NCBI GenBank assembly: GCA_030667645.1
Contig: DAOUVM010000016.1
Span: forward strand, 1-15,338
Source: Ardenticatenales bacterium
GTDB taxonomy: Bacteria; Chloroflexota; Anaerolineae; Promineifilales; UBA4811
Reading direction: 5' to 3'
Length of the DNA stretch: 15,338 bases
The notes under the pieces were generated by a model that saw only the letters and a program-made list of their open reading frames with translations, was not told where the DNA came from and searched no databases. The position numbers and the translations under genes are program-made. Shown in pieces: positions 1-7,287 of this stretch (the first letter of the stretch is position 1; the number at the start of each line of letters is the position of its first letter).

Positions 1-959
1 AAGAATGCCCTATAGATAGCCATCAGACTTCCGTCCCGCGCCACTTGAGCCTGCCAGACGGGGAAGGAATTGGGCATAGCCAGAAACGCCTGCACTGCTA
101 CCGTACCAGCATTGAGCCCCGGAGCCAGTTGCACCCATGTCCCGTCAACCAGGCTGACCCTCTGTAGCCAACCCGACTCCCAGCCATAGTAGCCACGATT
201 GAGTTGATTGGCGGCCCAGCTCAACTGGATGAATAGCCCATCCCAATCCTGTTCCACCTTGCCCATGGGATAGAACAGAGTCTCATCCAAAGGGCTCGTT
301 TCAGTAATCCAACCGGACTCGTGCTCCAGCAGAGCCAGCAGCAGGCGAGGGCCCACACTGAACCGCTGGGCGACCAGTTGGACAATCTCCGGTCCGGTGC
401 GTTCGGCTCCTTCGACGTTCTCCAGATAACCAGCCAAATAGCCCCCCCGGTTGTTGACCACAGCGGTCACATCGAAATGGGAAAACGCAGGTCCGTAGAC
501 CAGTTCGCTGTCCGGAATGATCTTCTCGGCCGGCCCGACCGGAAGCTCACCGGCTGGGACAAGCAGAGTCTGCCCCGCCTGGAGGTTGTCAGGGGACGCC
601 AGCTCGTTGAGAGCCATCAATCCTTCAATGGTGGTGTTGTATAGCTCGGCAATAGCGCCCAGGCTCTCCCCGTATTGAACCAGATGGCTCTCCCGGTATG
701 GCTCTGCTTGGGCGGGCCGTGTCGGGTCCGGTGTCGGGCTGACAACGGGCCGGGTCGGCATCGGCTGCGCGGTTGGAGAGAGGGCGGTCTCGACCTGCTG
801 TACCGTCCGAGTCGCAGAGCGGGTGGGGAACATCTCTATGGCTCCACCCCCGGCTGGTGCGGAGGCCGGCTCTGATGTTGCCTGGCAGCCCACCAGAAAG
901 AGGGCCAGGAGCATGAGAGGAAGCAGATCAGGCGAAAGGCAGCGTCTAACTGCTGCCAT
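1..959 (-). CDS. LysM-domain lipoprotein, probably an M23-type cell-wall hydrolase (3' part outside window)
   Basis: This frame is open from an ATG at 959-957 to the window edge (319 codons) with no stop, so the C-terminus is missing. Residues 1-25 form a lipoprotein signal: basic start, hydrophobic stretch MLLALFLVG and lipobox LVGC with Cys25. Residues 26-90 are a Pro/Thr/Ser-rich linker. Residues 92-135 are a LysM peptidoglycan-binding domain (HLVQYGESLGAIAELYN ... NLQAGQTLLVPA). The following part contains VGPRLLLALLEHESGW, a helical segment that, from memory, precedes an M23 peptidase domain in many Chloroflexota LysM proteins; the peptidase itself would lie beyond the edge. The protein should sit outside the membrane and bind cell wall. 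The start overlaps the histidine-kinase stop by 14 nt and has no clear Shine-Dalgarno, which suggests translational coupling. LysM and lipobox calls are firm; M23 is inference. Confidence 0.85.
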   Translation of the reverse strand, partial: MAAVRRCLSPDLLPLMLLALFLVGCQATSEPASAPAGGGAIEMFPTRSATRTVQQVETALSPTAQPMPTRPVVSPTPDPTRPAQAEPYRESHLVQYGESLGAIAELYNTTIEGLMALNELASPDNLQAGQTLLVPAGELPVGPAEKIIPDSELVYGPAFSHFDVTAVVNNRGGYLAGYLENVEGAERTGPEIVQLVAQRFSVGPRLLLALLEHESGWITETSPLDETLFYPMGKVEQDWDGLFIQLSWAANQLNRGYYGWESGWLQRVSLVDGTWVQLAPGLNAGTVAVQAFLAMPNSFPVWQAQVARDGSLMAIYRAF

Positions 960-2499
960 CAGCAGGCGCGATTTGGTATGGAATGGCGATGGCAAAGGTG
1001 GATCCCTGCCCCAGTTCACTCTCTGCCCAAGCCCGGCCGCCATGCACTTGCGCCACCGAGCGCACAATGGCCAACCCCAGTCCCACGCCTTGCTGCTCCG
1101 CAGTCTGCACCGAGTCGACCTGCGAATACCTGCTGAACAGCTTGGGCAGCGCCTCCGGCGGGATGCCCGGCCCGGTATCTGATACCCGGATGAGGATGGC
1201 CTCTTGATCGGGGTCTGTGCCGGCGGAGAGCGTTACCCGGCCCCCGGCCGGAGTGTATTTGATGGCATTGTCCAGCAGGTTTGCCACCGCCTGGCCCAGG
1301 CGCATGCGGTCCATGCGGATTGGGGGAAGGTCGGGAGAACAGTGGGCAGAAAACTGAACCTCCTTGAGCTGTGCCTGGGCGCGTGCCTCGATCAACACAT
1401 CATCCAACAGCTCCTTGATGGAGGTCACTTCCCACTCTAGATGCTGGCCGGACTCGATTCGCGCGAGGTCCAACTGGCGCTCTACCAGGGTGCGCATTCT
1501 GTCCCCTGCGCTGGTGATCAACTCGATGAACTCACTCTGCTCTTGAGCATGCTGGACCATCATCTGCGCTGAGCCAAGGATGATCCCCAGCGGGCCTCGC
1601 AGATCGTGCGAGACCGCCATCAGAGACTCCGTCTTGAGGTCGTCCAACCGCTTCAGAAAGCTGATGTCGTGCAATACAGTGGCATACCCCACCCCAGGCA
1701 CCGGCGAGAGGGTGGCAATGAAAATCGAGCCGTCCGAGGCGTGCACCTCTCCCGTGATCGGTGCTATCATTGCGGGCGAACTCTGCTCGTAAAGCTGGAG
1801 CAGGCTGGGGTTGGCTACGATCGCCTGCAACGGCTTGCCAATCGCTTCTTGTGGGTCAATATCAAGGACCGCCGCCGCCAACGGGTTGATGAGCAATATC
1901 CGCTGTGCCTCGTTGGTCACCACGATGGCAGCGCGCACGCTCTGCAGAACGGCCGCCAGGGTCCGCCGCTCCGCGTTGACCTGGGCAAAGAGAAGCGCAT
2001 GTTCCACCGCTACTGCTGCCAGGCCGGCAATGGCGACAGCCAGCTCCAAATCATAGTTGGAAAAGAAACTTGGTTGAGGATGAACCAGAGTCAGCAAACC
2101 ATTGATGATTTCGCCCCGCACAAGCGGAACAGCCAGCGCCGAGCGGGGAGTCGTGGCGTCATCTGGGAACGTTACCCAACGCTGGTCATCACACGTGTCA
2201 GAGATGATAGCCGGCGCTCGGTGCCTGTACACCCAACCAGCCAGGCCAACATCCATGACCCTCGCAACCACCTGCCGCGAATCCTCCGGAGGTAGATCAC
2301 CGCGAGCCAATAATCTGCGCACCACTCGGCCATTGTTGCCCAGCACAAAGATGCTTCCCTTGCTGGCGCCTAAAGTGCTGACAGTCAGCGAGAGCACTTT
2401 GCCCAGGACATCATCCAGATTGAGGGTGCTACTGAGCTCCAGGCTGATCCTGTAAAGAAGCTGCAGTTTCTCAGTAGGGCTGCTGCCGGTTCCAGGCAT
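946..2499 (-). CDS. Soluble GAF-PAS sensor histidine kinase
   Basis: A complete 517-residue sensor kinase with no membrane segment, so it should sense a cytoplasmic or diffusible signal. Residues about 10-170 fit a GAF domain, and about 180-285 a PAS-like domain (RAAIVVTNEAQRILLINPLA). The HisKA domain has H-box MAVSHDLRGPL with the phosphoacceptor His298. The HATPase_c domain has N-box NLLDNAIKYTP (407-417), G1 box DTGPGIP (441-447) and G2 box GVGLGLAIV (471-479), so it looks catalytically intact. The ATG at 2499 is preceded 9 nt upstream by AGGAG, and the TAG stop of the upstream ATPase gene overlaps this ribosome site, implying cotranscription and coupling. No response regulator lies in the window, so its partner is unknown. 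The fold assignment is firm; the signal and output are not known. Confidence 0.93.
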   Translation of the reverse strand: MPGTGSSPTEKLQLLYRISLELSSTLNLDDVLGKVLSLTVSTLGASKGSIFVLGNNGRVVRRLLARGDLPPEDSRQVVARVMDVGLAGWVYRHRAPAIISDTCDDQRWVTFPDDATTPRSALAVPLVRGEIINGLLTLVHPQPSFFSNYDLELAVAIAGLAAVAVEHALLFAQVNAERRTLAAVLQSVRAAIVVTNEAQRILLINPLAAAVLDIDPQEAIGKPLQAIVANPSLLQLYEQSSPAMIAPITGEVHASDGSIFIATLSPVPGVGYATVLHDISFLKRLDDLKTESLMAVSHDLRGPLGIILGSAQMMVQHAQEQSEFIELITSAGDRMRTLVERQLDLARIESGQHLEWEVTSIKELLDDVLIEARAQAQLKEVQFSAHCSPDLPPIRMDRMRLGQAVANLLDNAIKYTPAGGRVTLSAGTDPDQEAILIRVSDTGPGIPPEALPKLFSRYSQVDSVQTAEQQGVGLGLAIVRSVAQVHGGRAWAESELGQGSTFAIAIPYQIAPADGSS

Positions 2500-2511
2500 T
2501 ACCGTGAACTC

Positions 2512-3951
2512 CTAGCGAGCGGATCGCTTTCGAGCGCCCCGCGCTGGTCGCCCCCTGGCCTTTCCCCCTCGATACCAGGGGGCCACAATGGCAAAGGGCG
2601 TACAATGGGTCGGATCCAGAATACGACTCGCCAGACGGCTGTCCAGCTTTTCAAAGTGAGTGGCTGTGGTCATGACGGTGGGCAGGCGCGCATTGTAGCG
2701 ATAATCGAATATCTGATATAGCTTTTCCCGAGCCCAATTGGTGGCGCTCTCCATGCCCAGATCGTCCAGTATCAGATAGCGCGCGGCGCGGATTTCCTTA
2801 AAGCGCTTACTATAGCTGGTAGTGCTTTCGGGGCTAAAGGTAGCGCGCAGATCGTCCAACAGATCAGGCACACCTACGAACAGCACCGGGTATCCCTGCT
2901 GCCTCCAGTGGTTGGCGATGGCGGCCGCCAGGTGCGTCTTCCCACAACCATGAGGGCCGGTGAACGCCAACCAGTCCTTGGGATCCTGCGCATATCCGCT
3001 GGATATCTCAAAGGCTCGTTGCAGGTTCTCCTGATCTGCCCGGGGCAATTCCCCCTGGCGCAAGTCAAAAGAAGCAAAGGTCTGATCAAAATGCAGGCTC
3101 AGGCTCGAAAGCTCTGATTGCTCCTGATCTACTCCCGAGCGCCGAAAGTCCGGCGCCAAAATCGCGACAATGTGCACCAGGCCTGGGTCCGCCAGTCGGG
3201 AGCGCATTCGCAGCTCAATCTCTTCCAGTTCATAATTGGTGGTGATGATGGTGGGCAACCGGCCATTGTAGCGATGGTTGAGGATCTGAAAGAGTTTCTC
3301 CCGCGCCCAGGGGGTGCCGCTCTCAGTGCCAAAGTCGTCCAGAATCAAAAGGGGGGCCGTTTTGATCTGTTCGAAACGCTCGTCAAAACCAACCAGCGAG
3401 TTCGGGGCAAAGGAAGACCGCAGAAAGTCGAGCAGGTCGGGCACAGTAGTGAATATCACCGGCCGGCCATCGGCTATCTGGTTGTTCGCAATGGCGACCG
3501 CGAGATGAGTCTTCCCACAGCCATAGCCACCGCTCAGTAGAATCCATCCTGACGGATTGATCGCAAACTCCACGCACCGTTCATATGCCATCCGCAGGTT
3601 GCGCCGCTTGGCCTCGGTCAGACCGATCCCCTCCGGGATAAAGCTCTCCAGAGTCTGATCCTCCAAGAGCTCCAACTGGCTGGCGGCCCGCAAGCCCGCC
3701 ATCCGCCGCGCTTTGATATCACTCTTCCTGCACTCGCACGGGGTTGCCCGGCCGTGGTCTGGGTGGCCCAAAGGCACATCAGGAACCACAAAACCCATAC
3801 CGCTGCAAACAGAGCAGGGGGGCTTGGCAGTCTCTGCCTTTTCCTCCGCTACCGCCGTCCGCCACTCGCTCTCAGTGCTGGATGATGTCTCCATACTCGC
3901 CCTCAATATACCGGCGGCGATCCCTGGCAGTATCTCCTCCACTGGTCGCAT
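2512..3951 (-). CDS. Helicase-loader-like protein with two tandem DnaC/IstB-type AAA+ ATPase modules
   Basis: A 479-residue protein, about twice the size of usual DnaC/DnaI loaders. After an N-terminal stretch (RPVEEILPGIAAGIL) there is a Cys4 zinc-binding motif, CSVC and CEC at residues 46-49 and 72-74. Module 1 has Walker A GGYGCGKTH (141-149), Walker B LLILDDFG, sensor-1 TTN (Asn239) and Arg in RSRLADP. Module 2 has GPHGCGKTH, LILDDLG and ASRILDP, but TTA (Ala430) where module 1 has TTN. The modules are about half identical by eye over about 134 residues. The tail (461-479) is very basic. The likely role is loading the DnaB helicase encoded two genes upstream, together with the DnaD-like protein. 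The chosen ATG at 3951 follows AGAAGGA; it overlaps the DnaD gene by 80 bp. An ATG at 3954 and another at 3894 (preceded by GAGGG) are alternatives. An IstB-type transposition role is less likely because no transposase is present. Confidence 0.88.
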   Translation of the reverse strand: MRPVEEILPGIAAGILRASMETSSSTESEWRTAVAEEKAETAKPPCSVCSGMGFVVPDVPLGHPDHGRATPCECRKSDIKARRMAGLRAASQLELLEDQTLESFIPEGIGLTEAKRRNLRMAYERCVEFAINPSGWILLSGGYGCGKTHLAVAIANNQIADGRPVIFTTVPDLLDFLRSSFAPNSLVGFDERFEQIKTAPLLILDDFGTESGTPWAREKLFQILNHRYNGRLPTIITTNYELEEIELRMRSRLADPGLVHIVAILAPDFRRSGVDQEQSELSSLSLHFDQTFASFDLRQGELPRADQENLQRAFEISSGYAQDPKDWLAFTGPHGCGKTHLAAAIANHWRQQGYPVLFVGVPDLLDDLRATFSPESTTSYSKRFKEIRAARYLILDDLGMESATNWAREKLYQIFDYRYNARLPTVMTTATHFEKLDSRLASRILDPTHCTPFAIVAPWYRGGKARGRPARGARKRSAR

Positions 3952-4579
3952 CATGTTTTCCTTCTGCTTTCCAACGCTCCAGTACCCGCGAGACATAGGC
4001 CCACTTGCGCGCATTGTTGTTCACTGCGACTTTGATGGCTTCCTCTATCCATGCACTCGGATAGCTCTCCTCGGCATCCCGCAGTTCCTCGGCAATCATG
4101 GGAGTCAGAGCACCAATGTTCTGTTCATAGAGAATAAACACGTTGGGTCGTTCAGCCATCAGGCTTATCGGTTCGGTTGGGTCGCCCGTTGGACGCCATT
4201 CTCCGCGCGTGATTCCGTCCACGGCTGCCCGTCCCCGCTCGGTGTTCAAGAAATAGAGGTCTTGAGCATCGGCCGTGCCTTCCACCCTGATCTGCAGCAG
4301 AGTCCCACGTGCCACAGCGCGTTCCAACGCATCATCCACCAATGCTTCAGCCGAACGGCGCTGTTTTGCCAGACTCTCCATGAGGAGGTCATCGCCCAGG
4401 AAATCCTCACGCCGCAGATAGCGGATTCGTCCTTCCTTCTGATGCAGGGCCCAAAACACAAAGAGTGTCACTCGCAGTTCCGCCAGATTGTCAATCGCCG
4501 GCAGCAACTCGCTGAAAAAGAGGGCCGGCAGCGCAATGGTTTTCAGTCTGCCGGCGGGAAACCCGCTGAATCCTCGCAT
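3872..4579 (-). CDS. DnaD-domain primosomal protein
   Basis: A 235-residue protein with a C-terminal DnaD/DnaB_2 domain at about residues 146-205. The visible signature is NVFILYEQNIGALTP, MIAEELRDAEE, WIEEAIKVAV, NNNARKWAYV and a final SRVLERW, which is the pattern of Firmicutes DnaD and phage replication proteins. The N-terminal part (about 15-125) is probably the winged-helix region of this family but is too divergent to assign by eye. DnaD proteins bind DNA and help place the helicase at origins or restart sites; its position between dnaB and a DnaC-like loader supports the same job here. The ATG at 4579 overlaps the dnaB stop as TGATG and lacks a good Shine-Dalgarno, so it should be translated by reinitiation. 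A GTG directly before it (4582) is a possible alternative start. The last 80 nt overlap the loader gene. Confidence 0.88.
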   Translation of the reverse strand: MRGFSGFPAGRLKTIALPALFFSELLPAIDNLAELRVTLFVFWALHQKEGRIRYLRREDFLGDDLLMESLAKQRRSAEALVDDALERAVARGTLLQIRVEGTADAQDLYFLNTERGRAAVDGITRGEWRPTGDPTEPISLMAERPNVFILYEQNIGALTPMIAEELRDAEESYPSAWIEEAIKVAVNNNARKWAYVSRVLERWKAEGKHDATSGGDTARDRRRYIEGEYGDIIQH

Positions 4580-6381
4580 CACGATGGGGTGAATTGATGG
4601 CGCTCCAACTCGCGAAACTGGGCCAACTCTTCCTGGAAATAGAGGTCCACCCTGCCTGTGGGGCCGTTGCGGTGCTTTGCGATGGAGATTTCAGCAATGT
4701 TGGGGCTCTCCGTCTCCTCCTTGGTATAGTATTCATCCCGGTAGATGAACATCACCACGTCCGCGTCCTGCTCGATGCTATTGTGAACGATGATATCATT
4801 GGCGACAAAATTGTGATGTCTCGGCACTTCCAGGTCGTACACGCCCTCCATCCCATCAGGTTCGACAGCCGACACCTGATCCCACTGCACATCGCTCGAC
4901 ACGCTCTGGTTGATCCCGCGCGGCCTGGGCCGCGCAATGTACTCGCCGATTTCCAGATTATCGAGTCGTCTCCAGCCACAATGGGTGCGGAATCGATGAT
5001 TGGCCGTTGCCCGAATGCTGTGACCCAGCCCTGTGGTGAGCCTCAGCACCGCCTTTGTGCCGGTTCTCCATGCCTTCCGCGCTTTGACGGATTCCAGTTT
5101 CCAGGTCTCCTGGTTCAGAGCCCTGACACTGAACGGAGCGCCGATTTTGGTCAACTCCTCAATGGGTGCCCGATTCCCATCGGCCAATTGCACCAGGGTG
5201 TTCCCTGCCAGGCAGCCTGAATCGCGCAGGTCGGACAGCATGGGCTGTTTGTCTGGGCGCTGCTCCACGGCGCGGGAGAGCTGGGCCGCTGCCAGAACGG
5301 GCACGTTCATCTCTCGCGCCATCCCTTTCAGGTGGCGTGAGATGTAACTTATCTCCTGCACTCGGTTCTCGCTGCGAAAGTCTCCACTCATGAGCTGAAG
5401 ATAGTCCAGCACAATCAGATCAATCCCGTACTCGGCGTACAGCCGGCGGCATTTGGTTCGCAACTGCAACGGGGTGAGGGAGGGAGTGTCATCAATAAAG
5501 ACCAGGGTATCAGCCAACCGCCCGGTCGCTTCATTGAACAGGTGCCATTCGTCCTGGCGCAACGCGCCGCGCCGGAGTCGCTGCGAGTCGATGCCGGTCT
5601 CGGCCGACACAAGCCGTCCCACCACCTGTTCGGCGCTCATCTCCAGGGAAAAGATGGCCACTCGCTTGCGATGATGGCGGGCGCAGTTGAGCGCGATGTT
5701 GAGGAGCAGCCCTGTCTTGCCCATCCCGGGTCGGCCGGCGACGATGATCAAATCGGAGCGTTGCAGTCCACCCAGGAGCTCGTCCAGCAACCGAAACCCG
5801 GTTGGAACCCCCAGGAGAAGCTCATCACGCTCTGACAGTCGTTTGACCCGATCATAGTACTCGGTCACCACCCGCTTGATAGGCTGCAGATCCCGAGTTA
5901 GCCGCCTTTCAGAGACGCCAAAAAGCGCCTGCTCGGATCTATCCAGAACTACCTCAATGTTCTCCGCTTCATTGCAGGCTAGTTGCGCAACCTCACTGGC
6001 AGCACCCAAGAGCCGCCGGCGCAACGAGGTGCGTTCCACAATCCGGCCATACGCCTCGGCATGAATGGCGCTGGGAACTGCATCCATCAGCCGGCTGACG
6101 TAAACCTTCCCACCAACTTCCTGCAGCCGTTTCTGGCTCTCCAGCTCGTCGGTGATGGTCACGAAATCAATGGGTTCACGGCGTTCTTGGACCGCCAGGA
6201 TAGCGTCCCATATCCAACCGTTCTTTACCAGAAAAAAGTCTTCCGCTCTGAGAAATGTGGCAACATCAAACAGCGCGTCCGGGTTGATCAGAACGGACCC
6301 CAGAACCGCCTCTTCGGCCTCGATGTTGCTCGGGGAAACTTTGTCCGGCGTCAGGTGCGGGGCCGGATTGGCAGTACTCAT
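4579..6381 (-). CDS. dnaB: Replicative DNA helicase DnaB, interrupted by an in-frame mini-intein
   Basis: The ring-shaped replicative helicase, 600 residues as translated and 455 after removal of a 145-residue intein, which is the usual DnaB size. The N-terminal domain starts with SPSNIEAEEAVLGSVLIN. The RecA-like domain has Walker A GRPGMGKT (about 216-223), Walker B LIVLDYLQL (about 322-330) and, after the intein, SIEQDADVVMF and the arginine-finger region KHRNGPTGRV. The intein sits at residues 390-534 between RDSG and SIEQDAD. The ATG at 6381 was chosen because GAGG lies 8 nt upstream and the product then starts MSTANPAP; an in-frame TTG at 6405 would add eight residues. It is followed by a coupled DnaD-like gene (TGATG) and a DnaC-like loader, so the full helicase-loading set is encoded together. 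Activity depends on the intein splicing correctly. Confidence 0.96.
   Translation of the reverse strand: MSTANPAPHLTPDKVSPSNIEAEEAVLGSVLINPDALFDVATFLRAEDFFLVKNGWIWDAILAVQERREPIDFVTITDELESQKRLQEVGGKVYVSRLMDAVPSAIHAEAYGRIVERTSLRRRLLGAASEVAQLACNEAENIEVVLDRSEQALFGVSERRLTRDLQPIKRVVTEYYDRVKRLSERDELLLGVPTGFRLLDELLGGLQRSDLIIVAGRPGMGKTGLLLNIALNCARHHRKRVAIFSLEMSAEQVVGRLVSAETGIDSQRLRRGALRQDEWHLFNEATGRLADTLVFIDDTPSLTPLQLRTKCRRLYAEYGIDLIVLDYLQLMSGDFRSENRVQEISYISRHLKGMAREMNVPVLAAAQLSRAVEQRPDKQPMLSDLRDSGCLAGNTLVQLADGNRAPIEELTKIGAPFSVRALNQETWKLESVKARKAWRTGTKAVLRLTTGLGHSIRATANHRFRTHCGWRRLDNLEIGEYIARPRPRGINQSVSSDVQWDQVSAVEPDGMEGVYDLEVPRHHNFVANDIIVHNSIEQDADVVMFIYRDEYYTKEETESPNIAEISIAKHRNGPTGRVDLYFQEELAQFRELERHQFTPS
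4780..5214 (-). other. DnaB mini-intein (145 aa, no homing endonuclease)
   Basis: The encoded segment begins CLAGNTLVQLADG (Cys1, block A), has block B TANHRF with its TxxH motif, and ends in block F and G as EGVYDLEV ... HNFVANDIIVHN with the penultimate His and terminal Asn. The +1 extein residue is Ser (SIEQDAD). All residues needed for class 1 protein splicing are present. At 145 residues it has only splicing blocks; no LAGLIDADG motif or room for an endonuclease exists. The likely place where an endonuclease would sit is about residues 98-110 (RPRGINQSVSSDVQ). The insertion point and flanks match those of the Synechocystis DnaB intein as remembered, and the sequence is similar along its length. 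It is in frame with both exteins, so the host gene is not broken. Confidence 0.95.
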
Positions 6382-6424
6382 CTCCAGATCCTCGTGCTCC
6401 TGCAATGAATCCTGGCATCCCCTC

Positions 6425-6467
6425 TGGGCAGTGCGCCCAACCTGACACTTCCAGGGACCGTCAGGTT
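6425..6467 (-). promoter_or_regulatory. Two adjacent inverted repeats in the dnaB leader
   Basis: The 207-bp gap between the DUF151 gene and dnaB holds two inverted repeats that share one base. The first is TGGGC/GCCCA with a 5-nt loop (6425-6439). The second is AACCTGAC/GTCAGGTT, 8 bp perfect with a 13-nt loop (6439-6467). On the transcribed minus strand they lie about 45 to 85 nt before the dnaB ATG. No T-run follows either, so a simple intrinsic terminator is unlikely. They may be a leader hairpin, a pause or processing site, or a protein-binding site. No convincing -10/-35 pair was found in this gap. Confidence 0.35.
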
Positions 6468-6587
6468 ACGTCGTGGCGTGATCACCCGGCGCGGCGGAAC
6501 TCGTGCTGATAGGGCGCTCAAGACCGCCACTCTGTTCAGCCACCCACGACGGCGGGAGGCGCAGTGCTCACACAGTATCCGCAAGGA

Positions 6588-7079
6588 TCAATCCTGCAGA
6601 TCCAGCGTGTCCATAAAGTCGTGGAAAACGTCCAACTCTTCATCAGGGACGTCAATGTCGCCGGCCGAAGAGATCTCCTCTTCCGGCAGCACGCCCGCCT
6701 CCTCCATCACCTCATCGGTCACAAAGATGGGAACCTTGGCCCGAACCGCCAGGGCAATCGCATCGGAGGGGCGCGCGTCGATTTCCAGCACGTCTCCGTT
6801 CTTGTCAATGATAACGCCGGCGGTGAAATAGTCGTCCCGCAGTGCGTTCACCGTCACATGCGATACCGTTCCGCCAAGCTCGGCGATCACTGTCTTGAGC
6901 AGGTCGTGGGTGAGCGGCCGGGCCGTCTCGATCTGCTGCAACTCGACCACAATAGCATCCGTCTCAAAGGGTCCAATCCAGATGGGTAGCTGGCGCTCGC
7001 TGTCAACCTCTTTCAGAAGAATCAACCGGTGCGGAGACATCAGGCTCACCCGGATGCTGCTAATGACCACTCTTACCAT
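6588..7079 (-). CDS. DUF151 bifunctional nuclease family (BFN) protein
   Basis: A 163-residue protein matching the DUF151/bifunctional nuclease family along its length: it starts MVRVVISSIRVSLMS, then LLKEVDSERQLPIWIGPFE, then DAIVVELQQIETARPLTHD, and has the conserved EIDARPSDAIALAVR segment near residues 100-115. Members of the family have been reported with DNase/RNase activity in plants, but the role in bacteria is poorly defined. The last 35 residues are strongly acidic (EEEISSAGDIDVPDEELD), an extension often seen in this family. The ATG at 7079 has a strong GAGGAG site with a 4-nt spacer, and a good promoter lies about 37 nt upstream of it. It may be the first gene of the dnaB operon or a monocistronic gene; the gap to dnaB is 207 bp and has no clear terminator. 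Confidence 0.92.
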   Translation of the reverse strand: MVRVVISSIRVSLMSPHRLILLKEVDSERQLPIWIGPFETDAIVVELQQIETARPLTHDLLKTVIAELGGTVSHVTVNALRDDYFTAGVIIDKNGDVLEIDARPSDAIALAVRAKVPIFVTDEVMEEAGVLPEEEISSAGDIDVPDEELDVFHDFMDTLDLQD

Positions 7080-7115
7080 AAAGCTCCTCGCATATGCTGG
7101 AAGGCTCTGTCAAAG

Positions 7116-7144
7116 ATTGTAGCATGGAGCAGAGAGAAAGCCAA
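7116..7144 (-). promoter_or_regulatory. Predicted housekeeping-type promoter for the DUF151 gene
   Basis: On the minus strand there is a -35 TTGGCT (7144-7139), a 17-nt spacer and a -10 TACAAT (7121-7116) preceded by TG one base upstream, i.e. an extended -10 TGCTACAAT. Transcription would begin near 7109, giving a leader of about 30 nt with the GAGGAG ribosome site. This is the best-matched promoter in the window and may also drive dnaB and the genes behind it. Confidence 0.6.
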
Positions 7145-7287
7145 GTGTCCCGTGGCGGGCATCGAAAAAGAAGCTGTTCCCGATGCAGTTCTACCCCGCT
7201 TGAAGGGAACCTGGCAGGGCAGGCTTCCGACCCGTACATCTCTCTCCCCCCGCGGCCGGCCCATTTCCCACACCCGCCCAATAGCAG

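Noticed and set aside
1606..2295. Plus-strand open frame of 229 codons opposite the histidine kinase
   Set aside because: It is antisense to the GAF-PAS part of a clear kinase gene and has no motifs.
2512..3951. IstB accessory protein of an IS21-type element
   Set aside because: No istA transposase, terminal repeats or target duplication are present; the neighbours are dnaB and a DnaD-like gene, which fit a replication loader.
3951..4014. Longer N-terminus for the double ATPase from the start codon at 4014
   Set aside because: It would overlap the DnaD gene by 143 bp, and the strong AGAAGGA site is placed for the ATG at 3951.
3713..4597. Plus-strand open frame of 294 codons opposite the DnaD-like gene
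   Set aside because: No recognisable domain and no ribosome site; the opposite strand has the full DnaD signature and coupled junctions.
6381..6405. TTG start for dnaB at 6405
   Set aside because: The ATG at 6381 has a GAGG site at a normal distance; the TTG has AGGA only 4 nt away and adds residues not typical of DnaB. It cannot be fully excluded.
7159..7186. GCATCG/CGATGC inverted repeat as a riboswitch or regulatory RNA
   Set aside because: It is only 6 bp, lies upstream of the predicted DUF151 promoter and so would not be in that leader, and matches no known RNA family by eye.
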